Shown: positions 50,236-59,254 of the stretch, one piece after another
Layout: every line of letters begins with the position of its first letter
Numbering within the stretch: position 1 is the first letter of the stretch
Origin: Streptomyces poonensis
GTDB taxonomy: Bacteria; Actinomycetota; Actinomycetes; Streptomycetales; Streptomycetaceae
DNA length: 64,000 bases
Reading direction: 5' to 3'
Assembly (NCBI RefSeq): GCF_014650915.1
Contig: NZ_BMVW01000006.1
Location: 201,811-265,810, forward strand
Program-made: the position numbers and the translations under genes
The notes under the pieces: generated by a model
What the model was told of the DNA's origin: nothing
Seen by the model: only the letters and a program-made list of their open reading frames with translations
Databases searched by the model: none

Positions 50236-51636
50236 TCATGCCGGACCGCCGTGACCCTCGCCTGCCCTGCCCGCCACTTCGGCAAGCCTTCGGTGTTCGG
50301 CGGCCTTGCGCTCGTGGATCTCGGCCATGCGCAGGTGGTACGCCGGATCGTGCTCCTCATAGATGTCGGGGACGCCGCTCAGGTCGTCGTCACGCTCCTC
50401 GTTCTCCCACATGCGGCGGTACTTGGCGTTACGCATTTTCAGCAGCACGGTGGCCAGTACGGCCGCTATGAGGGAGCCGGTGAGGACGGACGCCTTGACC
50501 TTGTCGGTGAGCGCCGCGTCGCCCTCGAAGGCGAGTTCGCCGATGAGCAGCGAGACCGTGAAACCTATGCCCGCGAGCGTGGCGACCGCGAACACGTCCG
50601 GCCAGGCGAGGTCGTCGCTGAGCGTCGCCCTGGTGAAGCGGGCCGTCAGCCAGGTCCCGCCGAAGACACCGACCGTCTTGCCGACCACGAGGCCGAGCAC
50701 CACGCCCAGTGTCTCGGGTTGCGTGAACACCTCGCCGAGAGCGCCGCCGGATATCGCGACACCTGCGCTGAACAGCGCGAACAGCGGTACGGCGAGGCCT
50801 GCGGACAGAGGCCGTACGAGGTGCTCGATGTGCTCGCCGGGGGAGTGCTCCTCGCCCTCGTGCGCCGTGCAGCGCAGCATGAGCCCCATCGCGACACCGG
50901 CGATCGTGGCGTGGACACCGCTGTTGTACATCAACGCCCAGATGACGACGGCCAGCGGGACGTACACGTACCAGCCGCGCACGCCCTTGCGGAGCAGCAC
51001 CCAGAAGACGACGAGGCCGGCCAGCGCGCCGCCGAGCGCGGCGAAGTTCAGGCCCTCGGTGAAGAACACCGCGATGATCAGGATGGCGAAGAGGTCGTCG
51101 ACGACGGCGAGGGTGAGCAGGAAGGCGCGCAGGGCGGAGGGCAGCGAGGTGCCGATCACCGCGAGGACGGCCAGCGCGAAGGCGATGTCGGTGGCGGTGG
51201 GCACGGCCCAGCCGCCGAGCGAACCGCCACCGAGGGAATTGGTGAGGGTGTAGACGAGCGCCGGTACGGCCATGCCGCACAGCGCCGCGACGACGGGCAG
51301 CAGGGCCGCCTTCGGGTCCCGCAGCTCGCCTGCCACCAGTTCGCGCTTGAGCTCGATCCCGGCGACGAAGAAGAAGACGGCGAGCAGTCCGTCGGCGGCC
51401 CAGTGTCCTATGGAGAGGTCGAGACCGAGTGCGGCGGGGCCCAGGTGGAAGTCCCGCACGGTCTCGTAGCTGTTGTGCAGCGCGGGGACGTTTGCCCAGA
51501 TCAGCGCGGTGACGGCGGCGACCAGCAGCAGGACACCGCCCACGGTTTCGGTACGCAGTGCGTCCGCGATGAAGGTCCGCTCCGGCAGGGACAGACGGCC
51601 GAAGAACTTGCGGGTGTTCGCGGGGCGGGTGGGCAT
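50236..51636 (-). CDS. nhaA: Na+/H+ antiporter NhaA
   Basis: A 466-residue sodium/proton antiporter for pH and salt homeostasis. It has about twelve hydrophobic segments, including GLLAVFFFVAGIELKRELVA, the double-aspartate ion site in VVDDLFAILIIAVFF, and GIGFTVSLLIGELAF. The C-terminal about 60 residues are cytoplasmic and charged with His/Arg repeats (HERKAAEHRRLAE). ATG at 51636 is preceded by GGAGG at eight bases. Confidence 0.95.
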   Translation of the reverse strand: MPTRPANTRKFFGRLSLPERTFIADALRTETVGGVLLLVAAVTALIWANVPALHNSYETVRDFHLGPAALGLDLSIGHWAADGLLAVFFFVAGIELKRELVAGELRDPKAALLPVVAALCGMAVPALVYTLTNSLGGGSLGGWAVPTATDIAFALAVLAVIGTSLPSALRAFLLTLAVVDDLFAILIIAVFFTEGLNFAALGGALAGLVVFWVLLRKGVRGWYVYVPLAVVIWALMYNSGVHATIAGVAMGLMLRCTAHEGEEHSPGEHIEHLVRPLSAGLAVPLFALFSAGVAISGGALGEVFTQPETLGVVLGLVVGKTVGVFGGTWLTARFTRATLSDDLAWPDVFAVATLAGIGFTVSLLIGELAFEGDAALTDKVKASVLTGSLIAAVLATVLLKMRNAKYRRMWENEERDDDLSGVPDIYEEHDPAYHLRMAEIHERKAAEHRRLAEVAGRAGEGHGGPA

Positions 51637-51857
51637 GGCGGGGACCTCCGGGCAGGTGGGCAGGGCGGAGCACATGCCGACCAGACTTCCCGGCGCGCCT
51701 TGAGGTTCTTATCGTGTTGTTTACGCGTTGCTTAGCCTATCTAACGTTGGTGGGGCTGTCTAAGGACCTGGTGCGGAGGCCGAGGGCGGTCCTCAGGACG
51801 TGCCAGGGGCACCCGCCACATGTGCCGCGTGTGACGAGTGCCCCTTCCGGTACGTCC
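51637..51857 (-). promoter_or_regulatory. nhaA promoter region
   Basis: The part at 51705-51750 is strikingly AT-rich. On the minus strand GTTAGATAGGCTAAGCAAC (centred near 51740) contains an AGGCTA -10-like run and partly resembles an iron box. No gene is seen; acs ends at 51858. Confidence 0.4.
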
Positions 51858-53813
51858 TCAGTCCTCGCTCGGCGCCGCGGGCAGCTTGCTCTGGATCAGG
51901 TCCATCACGGTCGAGTCGGACAGCGTCGTCACGTCTCCGACCTGCCGGTTCTCCGCGACATCGCGCAGCAGACGACGCATGATCTTGCCGGAGCGGGTCT
52001 TGGGCAGCTCCGCCACCGGCAGGATCCGCTTCGGCTTGGCGATGGGCCCGAGGGTCGCGCCCACGTGGTTGCGCAGCTCGGCCACCAGGTCCTCGGTCTC
52101 CGCCGCCGTACCGCGCAGGATCACGAACGCCACGATCGCCTGTCCGGTCGTCTCGTCGGTCGCGCCGACCACGGCCGCCTCCGCGACCGACGGGTGGGAC
52201 ACGAGCGCCGACTCCACCTCGGTGGTCGAGATGTTGTGACCGGACACGAGCATCACGTCGTCCACGCGCCCGAGGAGCCAGATGTCCCCGTCGTCGTCCT
52301 TCTTGGCGCCGTCGCCCGCGAAGTACTTGCCCTCGAAGCGGGACCAGTAGGTGTCGATGAACCGCTGGTCGTCGCCCCAGATGGTGCGCAGCATGGACGG
52401 CCACGGTTCGGTGAGGACCAGATAGCCACCGCCGCCGTTCGGGACCTCGTTCGCCTCGTCGTCGACGACGGTCGCCGAGATGCCCGGCAGCGGCCGCTGG
52501 GCGGAGCCCGGCTTGGCCTCCGTCACACCCGGCAGCGGCGAGATCATCATGGCGCCGGTCTCGGTCTGCCACCAGGTGTCCACGATGGGTGTCGTGTCGG
52601 CGCCGATGTGCTTGCGGTACCAGATCCACGCCTCGGGGTTGATCGGCTCACCGACCGACCCGAGGACCCGCAGGCTGGACAGGTCGAACTTGGCGGGGAT
52701 GTCGTCGCCCCACTTCATGAACGTACGGATCGCCGTCGGCGCCGTGTACAGGATCGTGACGCCGTACTTCTGCACGATCTCCCAGAAGCGGCCCTGGTGC
52801 GGCGTGTCGGGCGTGCCCTCGTACATGACCTGCGTCGCGCCGTTCGCCAGCGGCCCGTACACGATGTAGGAGTGTCCGGTCACCCAGCCGACGTCGGCCG
52901 TGCACCAGTACACGTCGGTCTCGGGCTTGAGGTCGAAGACGGCGTGGTGGGTGTACGCGGTCTGGGTGAGGTAGCCGCCGGAGGTGTGCAGGATGCCCTT
53001 CGGCTTCCCGGTCGTACCGGAGGTGTAGAGGATGAACAGCGGGTGCTCGGCCTCGAACGCCTCGGGGGTGTGCTCGGCGGACTGCCGCCCGACGACGTCG
53101 TGCCACCACACGTCGCGGCCCTCGGTCCAGGCGACGTCCTGGCCGGTGCGGCGCACGACGAGGACGTGCTCCACGTTGTCCACGCGCCCGACCGCATCGT
53201 CCACCGCCGGCTTGAGGGCGGACGGCTTGCCGCGCCGGTAGCCGCCGTCGGAGGTGATGACGACCCTGGCGTCGGCGTCCTCGATGCGCTTCGCGAGCGC
53301 GTCCGCGGAGAAGCCGCCGAAGACCACGGAGTGGGCGGCGCCGATCCGGGCGCAGGCCAGCATCGCGACGGCCGTCTCGGGGATCATCGGCATGTAGACC
53401 GCGACGCGGTCGCCCTTCTGGACACCCAGCTCCAGCAGGGCGTTCGCCGCCCTGGACACCTCGTCCTTGAGCTCGGCGTAGGTGATGGCCCGGCTGTCGC
53501 CCGGCTCGCCCTCGAAGTGGATGGCGACCCGGTCGCCGTGCCCGGCCTCGACGTGCCGGTCCACGCAGTTGTACGCGACGTTGAGCCTGCCGTCCTTGAA
53601 CCACTTGGCGAACGGCGGGGTGGACCAGTCCAGCGTCTCGGTCGGCTCGGTGTCCCAGGTCAGTCGGCGGGCCTGCTCGGCCCAGAAGCCGAGCCTGTCA
53701 GCCTTGGCCTGTTCGTACGCCTCCGCGGTGACGTTGGCGTCGGCGGCCAGGTCGGCGGGGGGCGCGAACCTGCGCTCTTCCTTGAGCAGGTTGGCCAAGG
53801 ATTCGTTGCTCAC
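51858..53813 (-). CDS. acs: acetyl-CoA synthetase
   Basis: A 651-residue AMP-forming acetate-CoA ligase that activates acetate. Motifs in order: adenylate-binding FILYTSGTTGKPKGILHTSG, WQTETGAMMISPLPG, and the C-terminal KTRSGKIMRRLLRD whose lysine (regulated by acetylation in other bacteria) makes the adenylate. GTG at 53813 has AAAGGGAG before it. A palindromic Crp-like site lies 29-42 bp upstream. Single gene, same strand as nhaA. Confidence 0.96.
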   Translation of the reverse strand: MSNESLANLLKEERRFAPPADLAADANVTAEAYEQAKADRLGFWAEQARRLTWDTEPTETLDWSTPPFAKWFKDGRLNVAYNCVDRHVEAGHGDRVAIHFEGEPGDSRAITYAELKDEVSRAANALLELGVQKGDRVAVYMPMIPETAVAMLACARIGAAHSVVFGGFSADALAKRIEDADARVVITSDGGYRRGKPSALKPAVDDAVGRVDNVEHVLVVRRTGQDVAWTEGRDVWWHDVVGRQSAEHTPEAFEAEHPLFILYTSGTTGKPKGILHTSGGYLTQTAYTHHAVFDLKPETDVYWCTADVGWVTGHSYIVYGPLANGATQVMYEGTPDTPHQGRFWEIVQKYGVTILYTAPTAIRTFMKWGDDIPAKFDLSSLRVLGSVGEPINPEAWIWYRKHIGADTTPIVDTWWQTETGAMMISPLPGVTEAKPGSAQRPLPGISATVVDDEANEVPNGGGGYLVLTEPWPSMLRTIWGDDQRFIDTYWSRFEGKYFAGDGAKKDDDGDIWLLGRVDDVMLVSGHNISTTEVESALVSHPSVAEAAVVGATDETTGQAIVAFVILRGTAAETEDLVAELRNHVGATLGPIAKPKRILPVAELPKTRSGKIMRRLLRDVAENRQVGDVTTLSDSTVMDLIQSKLPAAPSED

Positions 53814-53841
53814 GACATCTCCCTTTCTCAGGGTGTGCGCT

Positions 53842-53855
53842 GTGTCCCGGGCCAC
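53842..53855. promoter_or_regulatory. candidate Crp-binding site upstream of acs
   Basis: GTGTCCCGGGCCAC matches GTG-N6-GNCAC and lies within the larger dyad GCTGTG-N8-CACAGC (53840-53859), 29 bp before the acs start codon. Confidence 0.6.
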
Positions 53856-54030
53856 AGCTCATCAGACGCGGACCCCCGCTGACAAGGGTCGACGGATGAA
53901 TGGTTTAGACCTGTGGGCGGGTGGCTCCGCAGCTCGGGCCACTGATGGTCACGGACGCGGAGCGGGTGTGGTTCAGACACGGAGCGCATCGGGCGGGGGA
54001 CGAGTCGGAGCACATCGGGCGGGGTGAGCC

Positions 54031-54062
54031 GAGCGGCCCGCCCGACCGGGGCCGGGCGGGCC
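54031..54062 (-). terminator. terminator of the SulP-carbonic anhydrase gene
   Basis: GCGGCCCGCCCG and CGGGCGGGCCGC pair over 12 bp with an eight-base loop, 15 bp after the stop codon. Confidence 0.85.
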
Positions 54063-54076
54063 GCACACCGCCACCG

Positions 54077-56416
54077 TCACACCGGGCTGCGCTGCTCCTT
54101 CGTGTCATGGGCCTCCACATGGCGGAACAGCTCGGACCCACCCGTGAGCAGGTACGCCTGTGCCTCACCCACGTGGAAGTACATCCCGTGCAGTTCCAGC
54201 CGCCCTTCGTGCAGGGCGCGCGCCACGGACTCGTGCGCCTTCAGGTGCTCCAACTGCTGGACCACATTGGTCAGACAGAGCTGCTCGGTGGCGTCGGCCG
54301 GTGCCCGTCCGGCGAGCCGGGCCCAGGGCCGTTCCTTGTCCGCCATGCGCTCCAGGCTCGGCCGGCCGTGCCGCAGCCACCGCTTGAGCGGTGTCCGGGC
54401 GCCGCCGGGATCCGTGTTCAGCAGCGCCTGCATCGCCCCGCAGCCGGAGTGCCCGCACACGGTGATGGACCGCACCGCCAGTACGTCCACCGCGTACTCG
54501 ATCGCCGCCGCCACCGAGTCGTCCCCGCTCTCCGCGCCGGGCAGCGGCACCAGATTGCCGACGTTGCGCACGACGAAGAGGTCCCCCGGGCCGCTTGAGG
54601 TGATCATCGATGTGACGAGCCGTGAGTCCGCGCAGGTCAGGAAGAGCTGCGAGGGCCGCTGTCCCTCACGCGCGAGCCGGGCCAGCTCATCGCGCACCAG
54701 GGGAGCGGTGTTGCGCTGGAACGTGCTGATCCCCCGTGCCAGCCGGTGGCCGCCGGTCCCGTCGTCGGCGGCTTGCTCCGGCTGCTCGCCGACCGGATCG
54801 GGCCGGGGGTCTTCGCAGTGGTGGTTGCGCCAGGGCGTCCAGGGGCGGCATCGGCAGCCGGTCGCTTCGGTGGGTTCCGCGATCCGCAGACCGGCGCGCC
54901 CGCTGATCTCCACGGAACCGCCGCCCTGCGCGGTGTGCGTCTTCTGCCAGTCCTGCAATGTCTCGTACGCGGCGTGATCCATGAAGGACCCGTCCAGTTC
55001 GACGACCGCCTCGGCACCATGGGGCACGAGATGCAGGGCACGGCTCAGCCGGGGCACCGCGAGGAACGTCAGCTGACCTCTGACGTGTACGTAGTGGACG
55101 CCGTCTTTCTCGTCGTGCGTGATGCGGGTGCGGGCGAGGCGGTGGAGGGCGACGGTGACGGCCACGGCGACACCCAGCGCCACTCCCTCCAGGACGCCGA
55201 GGAGGACGACGCCGAGCGTGGTGACGGCGTACACCAGCACCTCGCGGTGGCGAGTGATCGTGCGGATGTGGTTCAGGGACACCATCTGGATGCCTACGGC
55301 CATCACGAGGGCGGCGAGGGCGGCCAGGGGGATCAGCTCGAGCACCGGGACCATCAGCAGCGCGGCCACCACCACCCAAACGCCGTGCAGCATGGTGGAG
55401 TTCCGGCTCACGGCGCCGGCGTGCACGTTCGCCGAGCTGCGCACGGCGACACCGGCGACGGGCAGTCCGCCGAGCGCTCCGGAGACGATGTTGGCGGAGC
55501 CCTGGCCGAGGAGCTCCCGGTCGAGGTTCGACCGCGCCATGCCCGGCTGTCCCGCCACGAGTTTGTCCACGGCGACGGCACCCAGCAGTGACTGCACGCT
55601 GCACACCAGCGTGATGGTGAGGACGGCGGTGGCGAGTCCGAACGCCGGTTCCTCGGGAAGCCCGGCCAGGGCGTGGCTGTGCCAGGAGGGCAGCTCGACC
55701 TTGGGCAGGCTGAGCCCGGCGAGGGCGGCGGCCGTGGTGGCCGCGGTGACGGCGACGAGCGCGCCGGGGGCCCTGCGCAGCAGCCGGCCGGCCCGGCCGG
55801 GCAGCCGCGGCCAGGCGAACAGGACGGCGAGGGTCAGCGCGCTCGTCGCCAGGGCGGCGGGGTGCAGCTGCGCCAGCTGGGCGGGAAGCGCGTGGAGATT
55901 GTCGAGGACGGCGCTCTGCGGGGTGCCGCCGAGCACGATGTGCAGCTGGGCGACGGCGATGGTCGCGCCGATACCGGCGAGCATGCCGTGCACGATGGCC
56001 GGGCTGACGGCGAGCGCCGTACGGGCCACGCGCAGGCAGCCGAGACCGAGTTGGGCGAGACCGGCGAGGACGGTGATGGCGCAGGTCGTCCGCCAGCCGT
56101 AGCGGTGGATGAGCTCGGCGGTGACGACGGTGAGCCCGGCGGCGGGGCCGCTCACCTGGAGCGGAGAGCCGCCGAGGCGCCCCGCGACGAGCCCTCCGAC
56201 GGCCGCGGCGACCAGACCGGCCTGCAGGGGCGCGCCGGTGGCGAGGGCGATGCCGAGGGACAGAGGGAGCGCGATCAGGAAGACCGCGAGCGAGGCGGAC
56301 AGGTCGGCGCCGTGGACGCGGAACCGCCGTCGGGGGGCTGGTGGGGGGCTGTGGGGTGGGTGAGCCCTGTTCGTCCGGGACGACTCGGTGGCTCGGGCGG
56401 GGACGCAGGCTGGCAT
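54077..56416 (-). CDS. SulP anion transporter fused to a beta-carbonic anhydrase
   Basis: A 779-residue natural fusion. Residues about 35-430 are a SulP permease (FLIALPLSLGIALATGAPLQ, VSGPAAGLTVVTAELI, and LPVAGVAVRSSANVHAGAVS), then a STAS-like domain (ADVP-type LTFLAVPRLSRALHLVPHG, VVELDGSFMDHAA) and, after a linker with Cys and Pro, a beta-carbonic anhydrase (about 565-760) with zinc motifs CADSRL and HSGCGAM. It should supply bicarbonate or sulfate and interconvert CO2 at the membrane. A similar fusion, Rv3273, is known in mycobacteria. ATG at 56416 has GGAGGAG at eight bases. Confidence 0.93.
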   Translation of the reverse strand: MPACVPARATESSRTNRAHPPHSPPPAPRRRFRVHGADLSASLAVFLIALPLSLGIALATGAPLQAGLVAAAVGGLVAGRLGGSPLQVSGPAAGLTVVTAELIHRYGWRTTCAITVLAGLAQLGLGCLRVARTALAVSPAIVHGMLAGIGATIAVAQLHIVLGGTPQSAVLDNLHALPAQLAQLHPAALATSALTLAVLFAWPRLPGRAGRLLRRAPGALVAVTAATTAAALAGLSLPKVELPSWHSHALAGLPEEPAFGLATAVLTITLVCSVQSLLGAVAVDKLVAGQPGMARSNLDRELLGQGSANIVSGALGGLPVAGVAVRSSANVHAGAVSRNSTMLHGVWVVVAALLMVPVLELIPLAALAALVMAVGIQMVSLNHIRTITRHREVLVYAVTTLGVVLLGVLEGVALGVAVAVTVALHRLARTRITHDEKDGVHYVHVRGQLTFLAVPRLSRALHLVPHGAEAVVELDGSFMDHAAYETLQDWQKTHTAQGGGSVEISGRAGLRIAEPTEATGCRCRPWTPWRNHHCEDPRPDPVGEQPEQAADDGTGGHRLARGISTFQRNTAPLVRDELARLAREGQRPSQLFLTCADSRLVTSMITSSGPGDLFVVRNVGNLVPLPGAESGDDSVAAAIEYAVDVLAVRSITVCGHSGCGAMQALLNTDPGGARTPLKRWLRHGRPSLERMADKERPWARLAGRAPADATEQLCLTNVVQQLEHLKAHESVARALHEGRLELHGMYFHVGEAQAYLLTGGSELFRHVEAHDTKEQRSPV

Positions 56417-56760
56417 GGTTCCCGTCTCCTCCAGGGGCGGCGCGTGCCGTGGCAGGTGGCCCCGCGTGGAGGCGGGGCCGGGGGACGACCGTCGATCGGT
56501 CACGGTGGACAGCGGCGGGATATCTCAACGCTCGGTAAACGAATCGTAATCAAGAGTAAAGGCCACGTCAGGACATTCTTCGCATATGGGGTAGTGGATC
56601 ACTCCAAAGAGTGACAAAGGGCGTTTGTGGGCTTGTCATACCAATTCCTTCCGGAGTGTGTGCGACCTTGACCGCCCTGCCGTCTCTCGCGCACCGCCGC
56701 CCGGGGAGCAGGACTTTCTGATCAGCGTTGCCCGGACTGAAGGAAGAAGGTGGGACGACC
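56417..56760. promoter_or_regulatory. divergent promoter region of SulP and the lipoprotein
   Basis: 344 bases with no gene. The middle (56520-56650) is AT-rich and includes TCACTCCAAAGAGTGA, a 16-bp dyad with 5-bp arms at 56599-56614, and several possible -10 hexamers on both strands. Plausible control point for both genes. Confidence 0.45.
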
Positions 56761-58029
56761 ATGGCCGCCCCCCAGAGGATCGCCGCGGGATGCGTGCTCG
56801 CCGCAACCGGCGCCACGGCGCTTGCCGGTTGTGCGCTCGGCGGCGCCGGTTCCGAGGAAGACGTGCGCGGCGGGAGGAAAGCCGCCGCGGCCCCGGCACC
56901 CAAGAGCGTCGTGCGCCTGATCGGCGACGGCTCGACCGCCTACACCGGGCTCCAGCCCCGGCTGCCGAAGCCCCAGCGGCTGAAGCCGGGGCAGCGGCCG
57001 CCGCAGTTCGTCGTCTTCTCCTGGGACGGTGCGGGCGAGGACGGCCAGCGGCTGTTCTCGCACTTCCGCAAGGTGGCCAGGGCCAACGACGCGACGATGA
57101 CGTACTTCCTGAGCGGCGTGTACATGCTGCCCGAGGCCAAGCGCCATCTGTACCGGCCCCCGCGGCACTCGCCGGGCAGCTCGGACATCGGCTTCAACGA
57201 TGTACGGGGAGTCAGGGACACCGTGACGCAACTGCGCGGTGCCTGGCTGGAGGGCGACGAGGTCGGGACCCACTTCAACGGCCACTTCTGCGGCAGCGAG
57301 GGTGGCGTCGGCGAGTGGTCGGTGGCCGAGTGGAAGAGCGAGATCGCGCAGGCCAAGGCGCTCGTCAAGTCCTGGCGGACCAACACGGGCGCCAAGAAGG
57401 CCGAACCGCTGCCCTTCGACTACGACAGGGAGCTGATCGGCGGCCGTACGCCGTGTCTGGAGGGCCGGAAGAACTTCCGGAAGGCCGCCCGTGACCTGGG
57501 CTTCCGCTACGACACCAGCGGCGTCAACGATCAGGTGTGGCCACGGAAGAGGAAGGGCCTGTGGGACCTGTCCATGCAGCTCGTCCCCGTCCCGGGCCGT
57601 GGCTTCGAGACGCTGAGCATGGACTACAACTTCTACATGAACCAGTCGGACGCGCGTACCGGTGACCCGGACCGGCACGAGTACTGGGGCGACCAGTTCC
57701 GCGACGGCCTGCTCAGAGGTTTCCTGCGCGCCTACCACGGCAACCGCGCGCCCCTGATCATCGGCAACCACTTCGAGTCCTGGAACGGCGGAACCTATAT
57801 GCGTGCGGTCGAGGAGGCCGTCGAAAGGACCTGTACCAGACGGGAAGTGCGCTGCGTCTCCTTCCGGCAGCTCGCCGACTGGCTCGACGCCCAGGACCCC
57901 AGGGTGCTGGCCAGGCTGCGCACCCTCGAGGTCGGCGAGGCCCCGGAGCGGGGCTGGAGGACATTCCTGGGCGGCGCGCACGGCCCCGCCCCCAGGGGCG
58001 TTCCCGGGGCGCCGGCCGCCAGACCGTGA
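56761..58029 (+). CDS. lipoprotein with polysaccharide-deacetylase-like fold
   Basis: A 422-residue exported lipoprotein; the signal peptide ends in a lipobox LAGC (Cys24). The body resembles the NodB/polysaccharide-deacetylase barrel: FVVFSWDGAGEDGQRLFSHF with the first metal Asp, TYFLSGVYML, DEVGTHFNGHFCG with the two His, and PLIIGNHFESWNGGTY later. I cannot see the full catalytic set, so it may be an inactive or divergent member acting on a cell-wall polymer. ATG at 56761 is chosen over an in-frame ATG at 56728 because the shorter form begins a normal signal peptide. Confidence 0.78.
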   Translation: MAAPQRIAAGCVLAATGATALAGCALGGAGSEEDVRGGRKAAAAPAPKSVVRLIGDGSTAYTGLQPRLPKPQRLKPGQRPPQFVVFSWDGAGEDGQRLFSHFRKVARANDATMTYFLSGVYMLPEAKRHLYRPPRHSPGSSDIGFNDVRGVRDTVTQLRGAWLEGDEVGTHFNGHFCGSEGGVGEWSVAEWKSEIAQAKALVKSWRTNTGAKKAEPLPFDYDRELIGGRTPCLEGRKNFRKAARDLGFRYDTSGVNDQVWPRKRKGLWDLSMQLVPVPGRGFETLSMDYNFYMNQSDARTGDPDRHEYWGDQFRDGLLRGFLRAYHGNRAPLIIGNHFESWNGGTYMRAVEEAVERTCTRREVRCVSFRQLADWLDAQDPRVLARLRTLEVGEAPERGWRTFLGGAHGPAPRGVPGAPAARP

Positions 58030-58129
58030 TGTCCGGCCGTCGTACGGACGCCCGCCGGAGCCCCGGAGACGCTTCCCGTACGGCAGCCGGACGAGGACGG
58101 CGGGCTTGAGGCCGGACGCTCGGGAGCGC

Positions 58130-59110
58130 TCAGGCCGTGGCCATGAACCCCTCACCGAGGACGAACCCGGGATCGACCTGCGCCGCCAGGTCGGTTCCGG
58201 TGCGCGCGTTGCCCCACGTGCTCGCGTTCTTCAGGTGGAAGTGGACCATCTGACGGGTGTAACGCACCCAGTCCCGCCGCCCGTACATGGTGTCCACGGC
58301 CGACTGAAGGGCGCGCAGGGCGTCGCGGTCGGTCTCCGCCAGTTGCCCGAACCGGGGCGGGCGGCCCTTCTCCATGGCGCGCACCCAGTCCGAGTGCCCG
58401 ACGGTGACCAGGAGGTCGTCGCCGATCTCCGCACGCAGGAAGTCGAGGTCGTCCTGGCCCTGCACCTTGTTCCCGACGACCTTCAGGGCGACCCCGTAGT
58501 CCCGCGCGTACTCCTTGTACTGGCGGTAGACGGAGACCCCCTTCCGGGTCGGCTCGGCGACGAGGAACGTGATGTCGAACCGGGTGAACATGCCGGACGC
58601 GAAGGAGTCGGAGCCGGCCGTCATGTCGACCACCACGTACTCGTCGCGGCCGTCGACCAGATGGTTCAGGAACAACTCCACCGCACCCGTCTTGGAGTGG
58701 TAGCACGCGACCCCCAGATCGGCGTCGGTGAAGGGGCCGGTGACCATCAGACGGACGGCGCCGCCGTCGAGTTCCACGGACCGTGCGCAGGCGTCGTACA
58801 CCGGGTTGTCCTCGCGCACTTGCAGCAGCCGGGAGCCCTCACCGGGCGGAGTGGTCTTGATCATTGTCTCGGCGGACGCGATACGGGGATTGGAGCCGCG
58901 CAGGTAATCCTTGATCAGCGGCAGTCGTTCGCCCATCGCCGGCAGCTCGGCGGCCTCCGCCTCACCGAGGCCGAGCGCGGCGCCGAGGTGCTGGTTGATA
59001 TCGGCGTCGACGGCGACGACCGGCGCCCCGACGGCGGCGAGATGCCGGATGAACAGGGACGACAGGGTGGTCTTGCCGCTGCCGCCCTTCCCGACGAAAG
59101 CAATTTTCAT
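58130..59110 (-). CDS. CooC/MinD-like P-loop ATPase
   Basis: A 326-residue ATPase of the deviant Walker A class: KIAFVGKGGSGKTTLSSLFI with the signature lysine, VVAVDADINQHLGAALGLG, and VVVDMTAGSDSFASG as Walker B. CooC-type proteins load metals or move cofactors; a Cys in YDACARSVEL and in LGVACYHSKT may take part. The last 60 residues are an unusual tail (YTRQMVHFHLKNASTWGNAR). Substrate unknown. The ATG at 59110 is favoured over GTG 59116. Confidence 0.85.
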   Translation of the reverse strand: MKIAFVGKGGSGKTTLSSLFIRHLAAVGAPVVAVDADINQHLGAALGLGEAEAAELPAMGERLPLIKDYLRGSNPRIASAETMIKTTPPGEGSRLLQVREDNPVYDACARSVELDGGAVRLMVTGPFTDADLGVACYHSKTGAVELFLNHLVDGRDEYVVVDMTAGSDSFASGMFTRFDITFLVAEPTRKGVSVYRQYKEYARDYGVALKVVGNKVQGQDDLDFLRAEIGDDLLVTVGHSDWVRAMEKGRPPRFGQLAETDRDALRALQSAVDTMYGRRDWVRYTRQMVHFHLKNASTWGNARTGTDLAAQVDPGFVLGEGFMATA

Positions 59111-59254
59111 GTTCACCTAGCGTAGCGGAACGATGACCCGCCGTACTCCATTTGTGGGTGAGACCACTCCTTGGTGAAAGAGGGCGGTGGACGAGGCGCG
59201 TCGCGGCCTGACGGGGTGGCGGTCGGGCGGTGCGGGGCGCGTAGGGTCGTACTC

